In this document: positions 34,601-47,072 of the stretch, one piece after another
How positions within the stretch are numbered: position 1 is the first letter of the stretch
How the letters are laid out: each line of letters starts with the position of its first letter
Origin: Sphagnum magellanicum
Lineage: Eukaryota; Streptophyta; Sphagnopsida; Sphagnales; Sphagnaceae
Assembly (NCBI GenBank): GCA_021904315.1
Contig: CM038913.1
Location: 7,315,958-7,379,957, forward strand
DNA: 64,000 nucleotides
Reading direction: 5' to 3'
Program-made: the position numbers and the translations under genes
Notes under the pieces: model-generated
What the model was told of the DNA's origin: nothing
Databases searched by the model: none
Seen by the model: the letters and a program-made list of their open reading frames with translations, nothing else

Positions 34601-36409
34601 GCCTTATCACCAATTGAGATTTTTGAAATCTTGAAAAAAAAATTGGGATATATATTTTTTCAAGAAAAGGTGAAAATGTGAAAGAGAATGCTACCTAGGA
34701 CTAGGAATTATGCAAACTTGCTAATTAGTTTAAAAAATCAATTCATATCCATTACAAGCACTTTGCTGATATATTATGAAATGCAAATGAGAAGGGAAGG
34801 AATTCACTTATAAGGCATATGATTAAATGAAGTTGTGATCCCATTTGTCACTATTAGATGCAAAAGTAATTTCATTGTCGATAACACAAATTTGGTCTAG
34901 AATACCTGGCAATAATTGTTGAATGGTTGTACATCGTAAAGATTAACAAAAGGACCTTTAATGTCGATTGTAGACTGAATGGAAGGTGTTTGACATGAAC
35001 CATCAATTACAATAACTTCAATGTGTGGAAAGATTCACCAAAGAACCAACATTGTTTTGCATTTGTGTATGTCCTCATTGGGCTCATCATCAATGAGTAA
35101 CATTTGATTTTCAATCCGTATATGGATAAATCATTTGTAAATTTATAAGAGCATCCAAACATATCACCAAAGATTGAAACACCATCATTGACCTATAATC
35201 TGATACTGAAGTAAATGAATCCAACTTTAATAATAAAATCTTCAAATTTCAAGTAATTTGAAACATGACACGACACAGTAAGTCACAATTAATAGTGAAA
35301 ACATCACATTTTAGAATTCTAAATTCCTAGTACATCACATCACTCACACCTATATTCCTAGTCAATAGACAAGTAGAATATAAAAATAGTTTGCTTTCAT
35401 GGCAACTTGTCTCTTGACATAATGTTGAGGATTGATTGCACATTCAACACAACCATATAAACATGAAAAACTTAAAAATTTATGATCTAGTTTAATGAAG
35501 TAAAAATAATATCTTCACAATGCACATTCTACGAAGGCCATGAGCCTAAATTAAGTAAACTTAAAGGAAATTTTGTAAGGTTGTGAATATCATAATATTA
35601 TCACTTATAATAGATTATATGGAACTGTAACATGTTCAATGGACTTAGAACAGGTTCACCACCACATGTATAATGGTTTGTAAACAATAATTTAGATGAA
35701 GACCAAGCTTTGAATAGTGAGAAATTGATTTTGGACCTGTAAATATGCATATGGTACACCACTCTCCAAAAGAGGCAGTAAAGAGATATCATTGACCCAT
35801 GTGCCCATGTGATGGCATTTAACTACACATTGTACAGGATTTCAGGTTCAGTGCGGGGTGGAAAATAACTTGCACACTATTCTAGATGTGGAAGATATGG
35901 GCAGTGACTAGAGACCCACTTACCTCCATATAATTAAGTGCACTATTATCCACTCTGTCCCAAGAAGGATACTTGGATTTGGGTTTTCTTTGTTGGCAAA
36001 TTTAACAACTTTTTAAGCCTTGCAACAATCCATGTTGAGTCTACACATTTTACAGATTCACATTCAAAATTTTTTGAGATGGAAGTTGGCTGCAAATGAA
36101 GGTGAATTTGTTTTTGATCACAAGTTGACAATGAATGTTAAGATGATTACGAATGAGAACTTTCAATAACTGATACTATAGGAAGGAAAACCTAACTTTC
36201 CAATTAGAAAATAAATAATTGTAGTGTTGTGTGTGGGATCCAAACTTGAAGGCAAGGAATTCACCAACAGCAGGACTAGATTTGAAGGTTGTGTTGTCAT
36301 CACTATTTTTGTACTCAGGCAACCAAGAATAGTTTATTTTACCTACATCACAAGGGCAAAAATTACATGACAAAAAATGTTGATCCTTCGTTGCCAGGCC
36401 CTTTAACAC
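34600..36409 (-). pseudogene. Unidentified coding-like relic
   Basis: Minus-strand fragments with protein-like composition occur in changing frames: NFCPCDVGKINYSWLPEYKN (36,176-36,409), ARLKKLLNLPTKKTQI (35,946-36,131), VYHMHIYRSKINFSLFKAW (35,601-35,792) and IDDEPNEDIHKC with HIEVIVIDGSCQ and FVNLYDVQPFNNYCQ (about 34,900-35,100). Together they look like one decayed gene of more than 400 codons, probably from a transposon given its diverged inverted partner at 33.1 kb. No family was recognised. Confidence 0.4.
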
Positions 36410-37225
36410 TAAGCATGAGATTTGGAATGTATGTGCAACTCACATGTGTCACCTCCATCTTCAATGAACCTTTGAAAAACAACCTAACCAAATAAATGGC
36501 GAATTGAGTTAGAACCATGTTAAGTTACATAATGCCATTATTCAATGATGTTGAATCAGAACAGTAAACTGAAATGAAATCAAATTGAGAACACATTGAG
36601 TAGAGATCAAATACTAAACATTATTTTTGACTTTTCAAGTGTGTTACTGTGTGTACAAGCATCACAGGATAAGCATTTTAGTAGCAACAAAAAGATTCAT
36701 TTCTAACAAAGTTCATAGTAGGTAGTTGTTCTAAAATTGTATAGCTTTAAAAGGTAGGAGATGTGTTTCAAATTGTAGTCCCATACCATTATAGAACTTT
36801 ACCCTTTAAGGAACTCTTAGATTTGTTTGCAAAACTTTATTTTTTTGCCAGTGTGGTAATTATTGACTTTATGTTCAAGGTCCACCATCCAATGCTTTAA
36901 GGAGAATGGCGTATAAGATAACTTTTAGATTTTTTTTGAAGGTCAATAAAATTATTGTGGAATCAAACAATGTTCAAATACAATTAGCTCTGGAAATACC
37001 AACTGAAGAATTGTTAGACAACCCTCAATCTTATTTTATGGCCACCATCAACACCAGGTTAAAACTTCAAATATGGTGGCCACAGGTTGCATTTGCTGGT
37101 GGCCAGAGACTTTTTACAAATTTTAAGACCTGGTAGCATTTTTTGTGTCCACCAAGGGTGGCTTACTGCCAGTAAAATTTCAATTTCTGCCTCAACAGAG
37201 GATGACAGCTTGTGAGTAAGGACCC
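36410..37225. other. Intergenic DNA, downstream of the G6PDH gene
   Basis: No gene recognised. Near 37,195 the sequence CAGAGGATGACAGC resembles CAGAGGATGGCAGC near 58,874, hinting at another dispersed repeat. Confidence 0.4.
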
Positions 37226-37247
37226 AAACCCTAAACCCTAAACCCTA
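37226..37247 (-). repeat. Interstitial telomere-like motif
   Basis: Three consecutive AAACCCT heptamers, the plant telomere unit, are followed by AG. Three units are short enough to be a telo-box type motif or chance. No larger telomeric array is present. Confidence 0.8.
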
Positions 37248-37341
37248 GTTTTTCACTTTTTTCAGGAACCTTAAATGTAAGGTGTGTCCTCTTCTCTCAA
37301 ATGAATCACAGCAGTGAAAAATTACAACAGTTCTTATGCTT

Positions 37342-37430
37342 GGTAAGGACCTTGAACAGGGCTGTTCTGGGAATGAAAGGTCCCCTGCAGGCCTTTCATT
37401 CCCAGAACAGCCCTGTTCAAGGTCCTTACC
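37342..37430. repeat. Perfect inverted repeat, 39-bp arms
   Basis: The arms 37,342-37,380 and 37,392-37,430 are exact reverse complements, starting GGTAAGGACCTTGAACAGGG. An 11-nt spacer contains the palindrome CCTGCAGG. A transcript would form a 39-bp uninterrupted hairpin. It lies 541 bp beyond the stop codon of the minus-strand G6PDH gene, so it could be in its 3' region or independent. Sequence loosely similar to one arm occurs at 51,830-51,875. Confidence 0.95.
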
Positions 37431-37971
37431 CTACACATAAAAGATTACCTACATGGTTGAAAGTTACCTCCGTGTACTTCACATCACAAGGACAGTTTCT
37501 GACTTCATTCCATCAATCAACCAATTCACTTTGTATTATGGAGGACATTGTTTGCATTGATGCAAACCAAGAAATCCTGACTCCTTCCAGGGCTCACATT
37601 CCTTGCCTACCATACATATGGTGGTTTGACAAGGATACTCCCCAGAAGAAAATAAACCTTGATACCACCCTGATGAAACAGATCTTCCAAGTCCAGGATC
37701 AGCACCATGTTGGTAAGAGGTCAACTACAAATGGAGAACATACAAACCCCTCCCAGAATGCTTGTGGTTCTCAGGTCACAGAGAGAGTCTTGTGCCATTC
37801 CTGGGTCCAAAACTCCCAACATATGGTAGAATGTAAAGAAGTAAAATCGATATACTACACTCCTTTAGGTTCCCTTCTCTAAGCCAAAAATGTCCAACCA
37901 TTGTAAGTTTCTGCCCCAACATCCCCCACCTTAATGTTCTATATATCATTCTTGCCCCCAGCAGAGAATGT
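37431..37971. other. 3' flank of the G6PDH gene
   Basis: Between the G6PDH stop codon and the hairpin. It probably includes the 3' untranslated region (minus strand). No poly(A) site was assigned. Frames are open on both strands, but none resembles a known protein. Confidence 0.5.
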
Positions 37972-40900
37972 TCAAACTGTGGTGAGCTCAGAATTTGCAT
38001 CTCCCCATCTTACATTGTACTTGGCTGCCAAATAATAAGCTCCAACTGGACCCCTGCTACCATATGGATAAAACTCTGGTGCCACTTTGTTTGACTCCAA
38101 TTCATTCAGCAAAGGTGTAAAGAGTGCCCATGCAGCATCCAGCTCATCACTCCGGATGAAGAGACGGCGTTCACCCTCAATGGCATCAAGTATCAATCGC
38201 TCATACGCATCTGGGATCTCCCGGTCATACCTAGTAACAGCACTTGTACAAGTTAGATGCTACAGTCATTCCACAATCCAATTGCAATAGCAGTAATAGC
38301 AAAACCAGACATATCATTCACATTTTTCAAATCAAGCCAATTGCACAGCTGAAGAGCTCCAGTGAAGCTCCAGTGATGGTGTGAAAAAAACAAGCAATTA
38401 TACATACTTTTAACCATTACAGCCATGCAACTGATTTCCACTCATCCTCATTTTACCATATTGCACTCACAAATGTTTCTGGCAGTGGGAGGTGGTCAGC
38501 GAAGTAACTTAATACATTTCTTATGAGAATCAAGAAACCTCCAAACCCATTATTCAGAAAGTGAGAAGTTAGAACAAGTTAAAACCTTTCCTTGAAGTCA
38601 AAGAAAGACTTCCAGATAAGGACTCTCAGAACCAGGAAGAAAGAACAACAGAGGAGGGATGAACTATAATAAAGAAACAATAAAAATGAGCAGTAAGAAC
38701 AATAGTGACAGTCTCTCACTTGTTCAGGAACCATCAACAGTAAGTTAGTAACAAGTATAATAGCAATTTATCTATCACAGCTTCCCCACTGACTTCATCA
38801 GTTCCCTACAGTGGCATAGATCATGTAAGTACTAACCTGTGCACTTCGTTTCTGTTGCAAGTCTCGAAGCAATGAGACGACTCAGCCATGATACTGGCTA
38901 ACAACTAACAACATAGAAGGGCGAAAAAACATAGAGAAAAGAAGAAGGAAAAAACAAAACAGTACACACTAAAAGAAGAAAAACATAGAATAATAGACAA
39001 CAGGGCTGAAACAAATGAAGCAAAGTAAATGATAAGGGAGGTTCAAACCTGGCAGCATAATGCAGGTGGAGATTGGAGCGATCCAACCGCATGCCAAGGC
39101 CAGGAACCTTATTGTTTATTTTGAGGTAGATGGCTTCATCTGGTTGCACACGGATAACAAGCTCGTTTGTAGCTAGGTCAAGGTCAGATCCAAAGTTGCG
39201 TTTGTACAAGTTGCCAGGTACATGTCTGAACTGTACTCTTATCTCCGCCCTGCCATGCACCTGAAGTTAAATGTCACCACCTCCTACCTCCTGAATTGCA
39301 ATAGGAGCGGAGGATGTGAATCCAAACAATTCCTGGTTAAACAAACTGACAGTTTTCTCTTACAGGACCAAACTAGGGGAAATGAAGGATCTTAGTTGGT
39401 GTTTTTACAAAAACATTTGACAGAGTTGCAATGAAATCATGCCAGACAGGGCAGATACCTTGCCACATTTTATTTCACAGGTTCTCCAAATTCAGTTCCT
39501 AGCAACTGATCCAGCTTTGCATATGAGGATAGTAGTACCTCTTGGTATGCAAGGCTTTGCCAGCCTTCATGAGGAAAGGAACTCCATCCCAGCGAGCATT
39601 GTCAATGAAGAGAGCTGCTGCAGCAAAGGTTGGGGTCAGGCTGTTATTGGGCACTGTCTTATCTTCTGTGTAACCAGGATACTTGATGCCACCACGGGTA
39701 TGACTTTTGTACTGGCCTACTACCACATCTTCACTACTTATCACTCTCATTGACCGTAGAACCTTCACCTGCACCAGTGGAAACAATGAAAACTGATCAC
39801 TAGACTGATCACTGACACAAAAGCTTCAACATCTCACTGGCAAGAAAGGCCATGGAAACTGATCCATATGTCAACTGGTAAGTACAAAGAAACAGTCAAG
39901 TCAAGTCAAACTATCAACCTTATGGAAGTCAGAGTGTTATACATGGACAAGTTTTTGTCACTGGTCCTCCAAAGAACCATCTAAGATCAGATGCAAATCC
40001 AACCCTCCACATAAGAGTGCATTGCGAATCTAGGATGGTCAAATTCTATGAACAGACCTTCTCATTACGAATGTCCTCAGCATCCAGGCTAACAGGTGGC
40101 TCCATGGCAAAAAGGGCCAAAATCTGAAGGAGATGGTTCTGCATGATGTCACGAATGATGCCATAGCTATCAAAGTACCTGAAAATAGACATCCAACACA
40201 TCATCATTTGTCTTGATACACTACCCACTAACCAATGACAAGGACCCAGTGCTGGATTTCCTGCTCCAATGCTGCAGCCTGGTTTCTGGGCAGCACATAT
40301 TAACCTTCTGGATAGATATTTCAACTGGAGGTAGTTCAGCAGACCCTGCTCTCCTCAGCCAGAGTAGAGCTGGTTACTGCACAACTTCTATCAACACCCA
40401 TATGGTTTCTCCATAATAAAGTTCAAAAGACCAGCTTGCCCCATTCCACAGCATATTCCAAAGGCCAGAGTAAAACACAGAACAGAAGAAAGAGCAGAGA
40501 GTCTCACCCGCCTCTACCTTCAGTCCCAAAGTCTTCAGAAAATATGAGCTGAACATTACGAATATACTGGCGTGACCATAATGGCTCAAACACCAGGTTT
40601 GAGAACCGCAAAACTGATAAGTTCTCCACCAATTCTTTGCCCAGATAATGGTCAATTCTGCAGAAATGAAAGATTGATTCAGCCAACACGAAGATAGTAA
40701 GAATGCATGTCAAAATTCATGCATGCACCCTCACCTAAGTAATTTACTGACAGATATCATGGTTGTAGACATGGAAATTCGGGGTAAACTCATCTAGGAT
40801 TCTCCACCTGTAAATCTGCTCTTCTTTCAGGTGTTGTTTCAAGCCCCGTGTCAGCTCAGCTGAAGATTGGGAATCCCGACCAAAAGGCTTCTCCACAATG

Positions 40901-42914
40901 ACACGTGTCCAGCCCCTTAATGATGTTGCAGAATGGCTGGCACAGCGTGCCACATCGACAAAAATGTCAGGTGGAATTGAGAGGTAAAATAGCCGGTTTG
41001 CCAACCTGCCTGCCTGTGATGCACAACTGATCACATATCAACCAAATGATCTTATTGACAAATCCCTTCAAGGGAAACTCATGCAACATGACGGAATATT
41101 ACCCACAACCAGTCCACTTCCAAACTCTGTAAGCAAAACTGAAGAATCAGACCTCATGTTCCTCAAGTTTTTTGGAAAGCTGTCCAAAACAGACTTCAGA
41201 ATTATACTGGCCCGAATGATAGAAGCACCGTTGAAGAAACTTGTCCATTTTGTCCCCACAGTTTTCCCTGCACCAGACATAATACAGTTGTGTAATGTCT
41301 GCCTCCAGAATTTAAGCAATAGCAGCAATCTCCCAAGCCAAACTGGGTAGAATTGGCTTGAAAAGCACAAGAATTTGTTTATGAATTTATAGCACAATCA
41401 GTGCTCTTTTTGAGAACTCGTTAAGTTTTCCTATCAATAGGCACATCTGCAGCATGGAGAATCAGAACAGTATTGAGCAAATTACCTTTGATCAATCCGG
41501 CATGTGAGTGTTGCACTGATCATATTACGTAACTCCTCATCTGTCATCTTGCTCCGAGCATAGCCAAAAACTGTGAAGTGCTGCCATTGACAGAGAAAAT
41601 CTGTCAAGAAGCTAGGTCTAAAGGATGTTGACCACTTGTAACAACATAAACAAAATTGGAGCTCAAAGTCCCAAATCCAGTTCAAAAAGCTTAGGGAAAG
41701 GGTGTGAACCTTAGGTAAGCAGCCTTCATAATAGAGAGCAAACAAAGCCGGAAATATTTTTTTCTTTGCCAAGTCACCTGAGGCTCCAACAACTGTGATG
41801 GTAACTGTGGATTCAGTGGAGATTGCACCATCACCTGCTGGTGATGTGCTCTTTGCATCCTCTTGAGTAATCAACACTGAATTCTGGTTTTGAGCTTGCC
41901 CTTTTGATATCCCTGCACTCACTCCAAACCAATCAGAATCTACTCTTCTGTGTCTTAAAATTAGCACAATCATGACCACCATGTTCCCCTTACAATCCAT
42001 CCAAATGATCCACATTCTGCTCATTTTCAAATTCTCTGCTGCTCTGGTCATATTCATTCCCAAATTTTTTCCAGACCACAGCAGGTTCATTCCATTTTGA
42101 ATTTGAAGAGAGTTAGCAGAAAAAGAAGTGCACAGATGCTCGGGCACTATAACTGCAAAACAAATTACTGCCAGTTACATAGCAATAACATAACCGAAAT
42201 GAGATAAACCTTACAAGAATTCCCTTTTTTTCACAAGTGCATGATGTACATGTGCATGCACCAGAAATTGATACCAATCAGCTCCAAAAAATCCCTCCTA
42301 TCACATACCAAACCCAGAATCGTGTATGTACACAGTTGCACCATAAGAATTCAAGCGTTTTCTTGATCACAGGTTTCAATGCGTACAGTTCCGGGCCAAG
42401 AGAACATGAAATGCAGCCAGCAAAAAGACGACGAGAGCATGGACGAGAGCATGGACGAATCTCTTAGTCCCGAATTGACAACCTACACGTATGATCGAAG
42501 CCACCAGAAGTGATGTTAGGCAACACCACACCATAGAAGCGGCGGCGAGCACTGTTCAACGCAATTTTGCAAGGAGCTTCAAAACCCTACGCTGTACTGC
42601 ATGTGCTGCAAAGCTGGTCTCGGCTTTGAACCCCGGAGAGACCTTATTAAACGAGACCAAAACAAGAACAAGTAATTAACAAACTTACCAGAATGCACGG
42701 AGACAGCCGCGGCCACCTCCTTGGCCATACACAGGCACAAATCTCCGCATACTTGCCGCGACCGCTCCTCCTTGCTGCCGCAACGACGACGCACTGAGGG
42801 CATGGTCAAAGGCATAGGCGTCATCCGCAAGCTCCCTTGCTGTTTCTGGGGCTGGATTTGTGCGATTCCTGGGCTTCGCATCACTGCCGGCATCGCAGGT
42901 CTGGCAATCGCCAT
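37972..42914 (-). CDS. G6PD: Plastidic glucose-6-phosphate dehydrogenase
   Basis: First enzyme of the oxidative pentose phosphate pathway: glucose-6-phosphate plus NADP+ gives 6-phosphogluconolactone and NADPH in the plastid. Ten exons: 42,689-42,914, 41,710-42,152, 41,486-41,580, 41,153-41,267, 40,808-41,013, 40,508-40,657, 40,058-40,178, 39,539-39,768, 39,049-39,249 and 37,972-38,230. All phases join, giving 681 residues. The coenzyme loop GASGDLA is at 198-204 and the active-site RIDHYLGKE at 362-370. Cys250 and Cys258 in [12 protein letters not shown] have the eight-residue spacing of the thioredoxin-regulated pair of chloroplast isoforms. The C-terminus includes [17 protein letters not shown] and [16 protein letters not shown]. 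The N-terminal 190 residues are basic, Ser/Met-rich and unlike known proteins, consistent with a transit peptide but unusually long. The start is the first ATG in the exon-1 frame. No breaks were seen; P1 versus P2 class was not settled. Confidence 0.93.
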
Positions 42915-45900
42915 CGCGAGCAGCACGAATCCGCTCCAGGAGAAGCAGATCGAAGCGCGCTAGAAATGCAGGATCGCAAAACTCTGCAAAGCAAGAAGAC
43001 TGCAAAATGACATATAAGGGAAAAGCAAGAGGCAGGTGAAAGTCATCCATCAAAGATCAACATTCCAACATCCATATGGATGATCAACATTCATTAATAA
43101 TGGTTTTGTGATCTTTTATTTTATTGAAAGCTTGAGTGAATAAACACTGAACTTCATTCATCCCTCCAACGAGAACCCAATGATAAAATTTCCTGATCCT
43201 TTTTTCTTGGTTTTTTATTTTCCATCGCAAAATTGTTCACGTGAGGGTATGGATGAAAAGTGGGGGCGTCTTTGACGCTTAGCTTTCTGCCGTCGTCAGG
43301 AGAGCGACGATGGGACGCGGCAAAAGCTTCGCCAGCACATTTCAAGCGCCGCCGCGTCGATGGACTGGTTTCTCACCTCTTCTCTCCTGCCGCCGCGGTC
43401 CTACTGCTTCCCTTTCACAAGTGGCGCATTTTACGACCTGATATTCTTTTTTCAAGCGGTTCCGTGCTTGTTCTATGTAACTGCTGTTTTTTTGTTGGGC
43501 ACAAAAACACCACCTGCATTTCTGTTCTCAACTTGTCTCTCTCCGTTTGCCACCCCATGATGTTTCTTTTGGTCTCTTGCTGCTTTTTGTTGCGCAACAA
43601 AAAAATTTCATTTCTGTTCTCAAGTCGTGTCTCTAGTTACCTCATGATAATCTCTCTCTTTGCTCTTTGTTCTTTTCCTTCTTCTTCTTTTCTTGTTACC
43701 GGTCGGGCCAGAAGACGCTTTGCTTGACATTCTAGTATGTGTTGTATACCTTGTTGCAGATTATTAGTTGCTTCGGGGTTTGGCTCTCCTCTGTTTTATC
43801 CTGGAGTTTGATCTTGATGAATCCGGTTGTTTTCTTTCTTTCTTTCTTCTAGGAGCCAGTGTGCAATTTGCTTGCAAATGTGGCATGCGCTGGTTCGTAA
43901 TCTCATGCATAAGCCCCCCTCATTTTTGTCTTCTGTGTTTGTTTTCACCTCGAGGATTGTTCACATATACACGTCGACGTCTTGATATGCGTTGCGCAAA
44001 AATCACTCGAATGAAACGACGACTAACAAACAATTCGTCAAGATTCCAGTCTAGAAGCTCATCTAAAGCTATCTGCTCACGCTTATATATCCCCCTTCTT
44101 CTTCTTCTGCTCTTTCCATTCCTTCTATCACATTATTGTTTCTACAGCAGATACTCGAACATCAATCATTTGCATCTATATATGTAGGATGAGGAAGAAT
44201 CCGTTGACAGACTAAAATATTCTCCAATTCGAGTTGAAATTTGCAGCTAGATTGCAGATTAAGTCCATCTGGACTTAGTGCCAAATCTCTGTCGATTGTA
44301 CTTTAACTACCTCGAAGCTGGACTGAAGATAATTGGTGCTTTGGTGTGTTTGGAAAACAAACAATTCTGGGTCCCACGCTACTATGCATTCAAAGCTCTC
44401 CCTCGAGTGAGTCTCGCCCCTAGAAAGCAGAACAAATTGCAATGGGCCATGGCCATGGCCAATACCTCTTCTTCTCTCTGCAACTCCTCTGCTGCTGCTC
44501 CCAACTTGGCTCTGCTTTTCACTATTCTGCGGTGGTGGCGACGGCCCACACGGGTGTCTGGCGGTTCTTTGATTTTGTTAATAACCATGGTTCCACCTAC
44601 ATATTGGGAAAGAAAGAATCAAAGAACCACTGGTCCTGGGTATTTGGATAAAATGAGAATCACAGAACTGTTGGCAGTTCTGGTTTTTTCAAACACCTCA
44701 AATAATCAGTGGGTTCATGAAAGAACCGGCGGGTCATGGATGGCTATTGGACTTTTTAAAGTTTTCAAGGGTTGGGTACTTGATTTGTTTTTTGGAGAAC
44801 CACAGCTATGATACTTTACGGGAATTTTGCACAGTCTCTAATAGGTGAATGTCCAAATCTGGCCCTTCACCCACCAAAACTCTTTTGTTTCTTTGAATGA
44901 TAGAATGTAAATCACACAAAGTTTTTGTTTCTTCTTGCTTGCATAGACTTTACTTCTTGCTCCTCCAACTACACTAAGAATTTCTTGCGAGGTATTTGGT
45001 AAAGCATGAGGATAATGCTTGAGGATTAAGGTGTTCCCTAGATAAGGGCCCACCCAAGGCAGGACTGATGGGGTTCCTTGTATTTTGAGAACACCTTGGT
45101 ACAAGAGCATTGAAAAAGGTATTTTTTGGTGCCATTGTCAAGGTTGAGAGCATGTTATCTTTTCTCTACTGTTTGTTGAGTTTCTACATGCGATGAAGTG
45201 TGGGCAGGTGGCCAGGTAAGATGAAGACCATGGTCGTGTTGGACCAACAATTAGAAAGAAAAAAGAAATATCTTGCTGGAAAATGAAAGAGCCCATTCTG
45301 TCACAAAATAGTCAATCCTTTGGTATAGGGAAGGCACCCTCTCAAGGGTTCTTGTCTTGAAGATTGGGGTCCACACTAGGAACCACTGACAAGGGTGCCT
45401 TCCCCAGTGCACCAACTGAGGTGAGCGTGTTGTAAAAGCATGGCTTACCCAAAAAAAAAAACCTTGAAACCAAGGATCTTCCATGAAAGATCCCCCTCCC
45501 CAGGGTTCTCACGAACTAATTCCTGTAAGCCCTCTTATCTAAAATAACTTGTCCTCCAAATACATTCCAGATATTAGCTAGAGAAATCCGCAAATTCACC
45601 TTGTCTTCACCCTGTCTTTGGGCCTCCTTTCACCCCCTTACCCCTCTTTTAGTGGTATCCACGAAGTAAGGAAATTTTATTAAATCTCAATATGAAATGC
45701 CAAAACTCAGTACGAAATGCTGAATCTTAGCGTTGAATGCACAAGGTTCGAGAACAATTATAGTAGCTTTACAGGTAGGATCAGTGAAAATCTATGTAGC
45801 AGCAGTGGAGGCGCTCATGAAAAGAAGCAAGACAGGGTGAAACTCAGGAAACCATCAAATGGTGGTTTCCTGAGTTTCCCCACCCTTTTGAATGCTAATG

Positions 45901-46980
45901 TACTTTTTGCAGGTTTTTTTTGAATCTCACCCTGTGTATGACCGAACTCAGGGTACTGGTGCTGTCTTTTCCTGATTTTACGGATATCTCTATTGTCTGA
46001 AGTTGTTGCGTGAACAGAAATTTTCACTTTAAAACATGGCCTCTACTAACACTGACACAGATTTTTGCCAATGTAACTGTGTGCTATATCACACCTACCA
46101 CGCAAGATCCCTCCCATTCTTAAATAGCAAGCAAAGAACCATCCCCTCCTACACCATATGTTTATGTACAAGAGAAGGGTAGGGCTAGATGCCCTTTCCT
46201 TGTTTTGAGGTGCCTAGGTATGAGCGTGATAGCCCAAATGACAGGCACCGAAAACCAAGGAAGTGCCAAGGGCCCTACCCTTCTCCAAAGCAAAAACCTG
46301 CCCTAATTTTCGGAGGACACACTATTCCACCATAGAAGATTTCTTCAATTTCCTAAGATCCTGGACAATCAGCACTGAGTTTTTGCACCGAACAATGGCT
46401 GTCTATATACACTACAAAAATTATGGCAGGTTTGTACATTTATGATATAACTTGTCCCAACTTCTGAGGTAAAGTTTATCATGATCAAATTCTCCCAATG
46501 CTTTCCATAAAAATTTACACGATTTTTTATGTTTTGTTTTGCAATGGTAACTGCTGGGTATCACAAAAAGGACTGAGATGAAGCATTTCACAAAACCAAA
46601 CATCCAAAGGGATTTTTCAAATGCACCACATGATTTTATGCTCTTTAAGCATACCTTCAAATAAGAAAAATCTTAGAGGTTTTTAGGAAGCAATCCTTTT
46701 TGTAGGGTTTTCAGAATTTTTAAAATTTGAATTGCTCTTCTTCTTCGATAGAGTCAATGCGTGAAATGAAATGAAATGATGCTGAGACCCAAAAAAAACG
46801 TACTCGAATGTCGGATTCCTGTGCCGTTGAAACCGAATCTTCATAAACGATTCCCTGGCTTGCTGAAGCTCTAAATTTATTTCGAAAACCCTAAAAGAAG
46901 ACCCGTCTGGAAGATTCCAGAAACAGTCAGGAGGTAGGAGCGTTCTGAAGTGGGGGATAATATCGATTGCAATTGTGGTA
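42915..46980. other. Intergenic DNA, G6PDH promoter to Cpn10 promoter
   Basis: 42.9-43.1 kb should hold the G6PDH promoter and leader. 43.25-43.45 kb is distinctly GC-richer with several open frames, including an ATG at 43,309 starting MGRGKSFASTFQAPPRRW (43 codons). It may be a 5' exon of an unrecognised plus-strand transcript, but no downstream coding sequence supports this. 44.28-45.5 kb is unassigned apart from a hAT-terminus-like stretch near 44,665. A TIR element is at 45,581-45,990. The remainder shows no gene. Confidence 0.45.
45581..45990 (+). mobile_element. TIR element family M1, reference copy
   Basis: It starts GAGAAATCCGCAAATTCA and ends TGATTTTACGGATATCTC, imperfect terminal inverted repeats of about 18 bp. 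The interior has CACCCTGTCTTTGGGCCTCC, GTAAGGAAATTTTATTAAAT and a self-complementary block near 45,840-45,880 (GAAACTCAGGAAACCA...GGTTTCCTGAGTTTC). About 410 bp, non-coding, MITE-like. Copies are at 12,640-12,992 (inverted) and 22,026-22,400. Confidence 0.75.
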
Positions 46981-46985
46981 GGCAT

Positions 46986-46987
<2 letters not shown>

Positions 46988-47016
<29 letters not shown>
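46988..47016 (+). repeat. (GA)n tract upstream of Cpn10
   Basis: About fourteen GA units sit 57 bp before the Cpn10 start codon, in the promoter or 5' leader. GAGA-type tracts are common in plant core promoters; a regulatory role here is inferred. Confidence 0.9.
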
Positions 47017-47019
<3 letters not shown>

Positions 47020-47072
47020 GTATGTCATCCTAGTAGTTGCATGAAAATTTTACAGGACATCTCCGAGCAGAA

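Noticed and set aside
37226..37247. Telomeric array or chromosome-fusion scar
   Set aside because: Only three heptamers, flanked by ordinary sequence.
37301..37882. 193-codon plus-strand open frame
   Set aside because: It crosses the perfect inverted repeat, so part of it is forced by the palindrome. The rest has no recognisable family and lies in the G6PDH 3' flank.
43260..43727. 155-codon plus-strand frame with hydrophobic content
   Set aside because: T-rich plus-strand DNA gives Phe/Leu/Ser-rich frames by composition; no domain or splice structure supports it.
44278..44811. 177-codon plus-strand open frame
   Set aside because: It begins with GTG, has no family resemblance and runs through a hAT-terminus-like sequence near 44,665.
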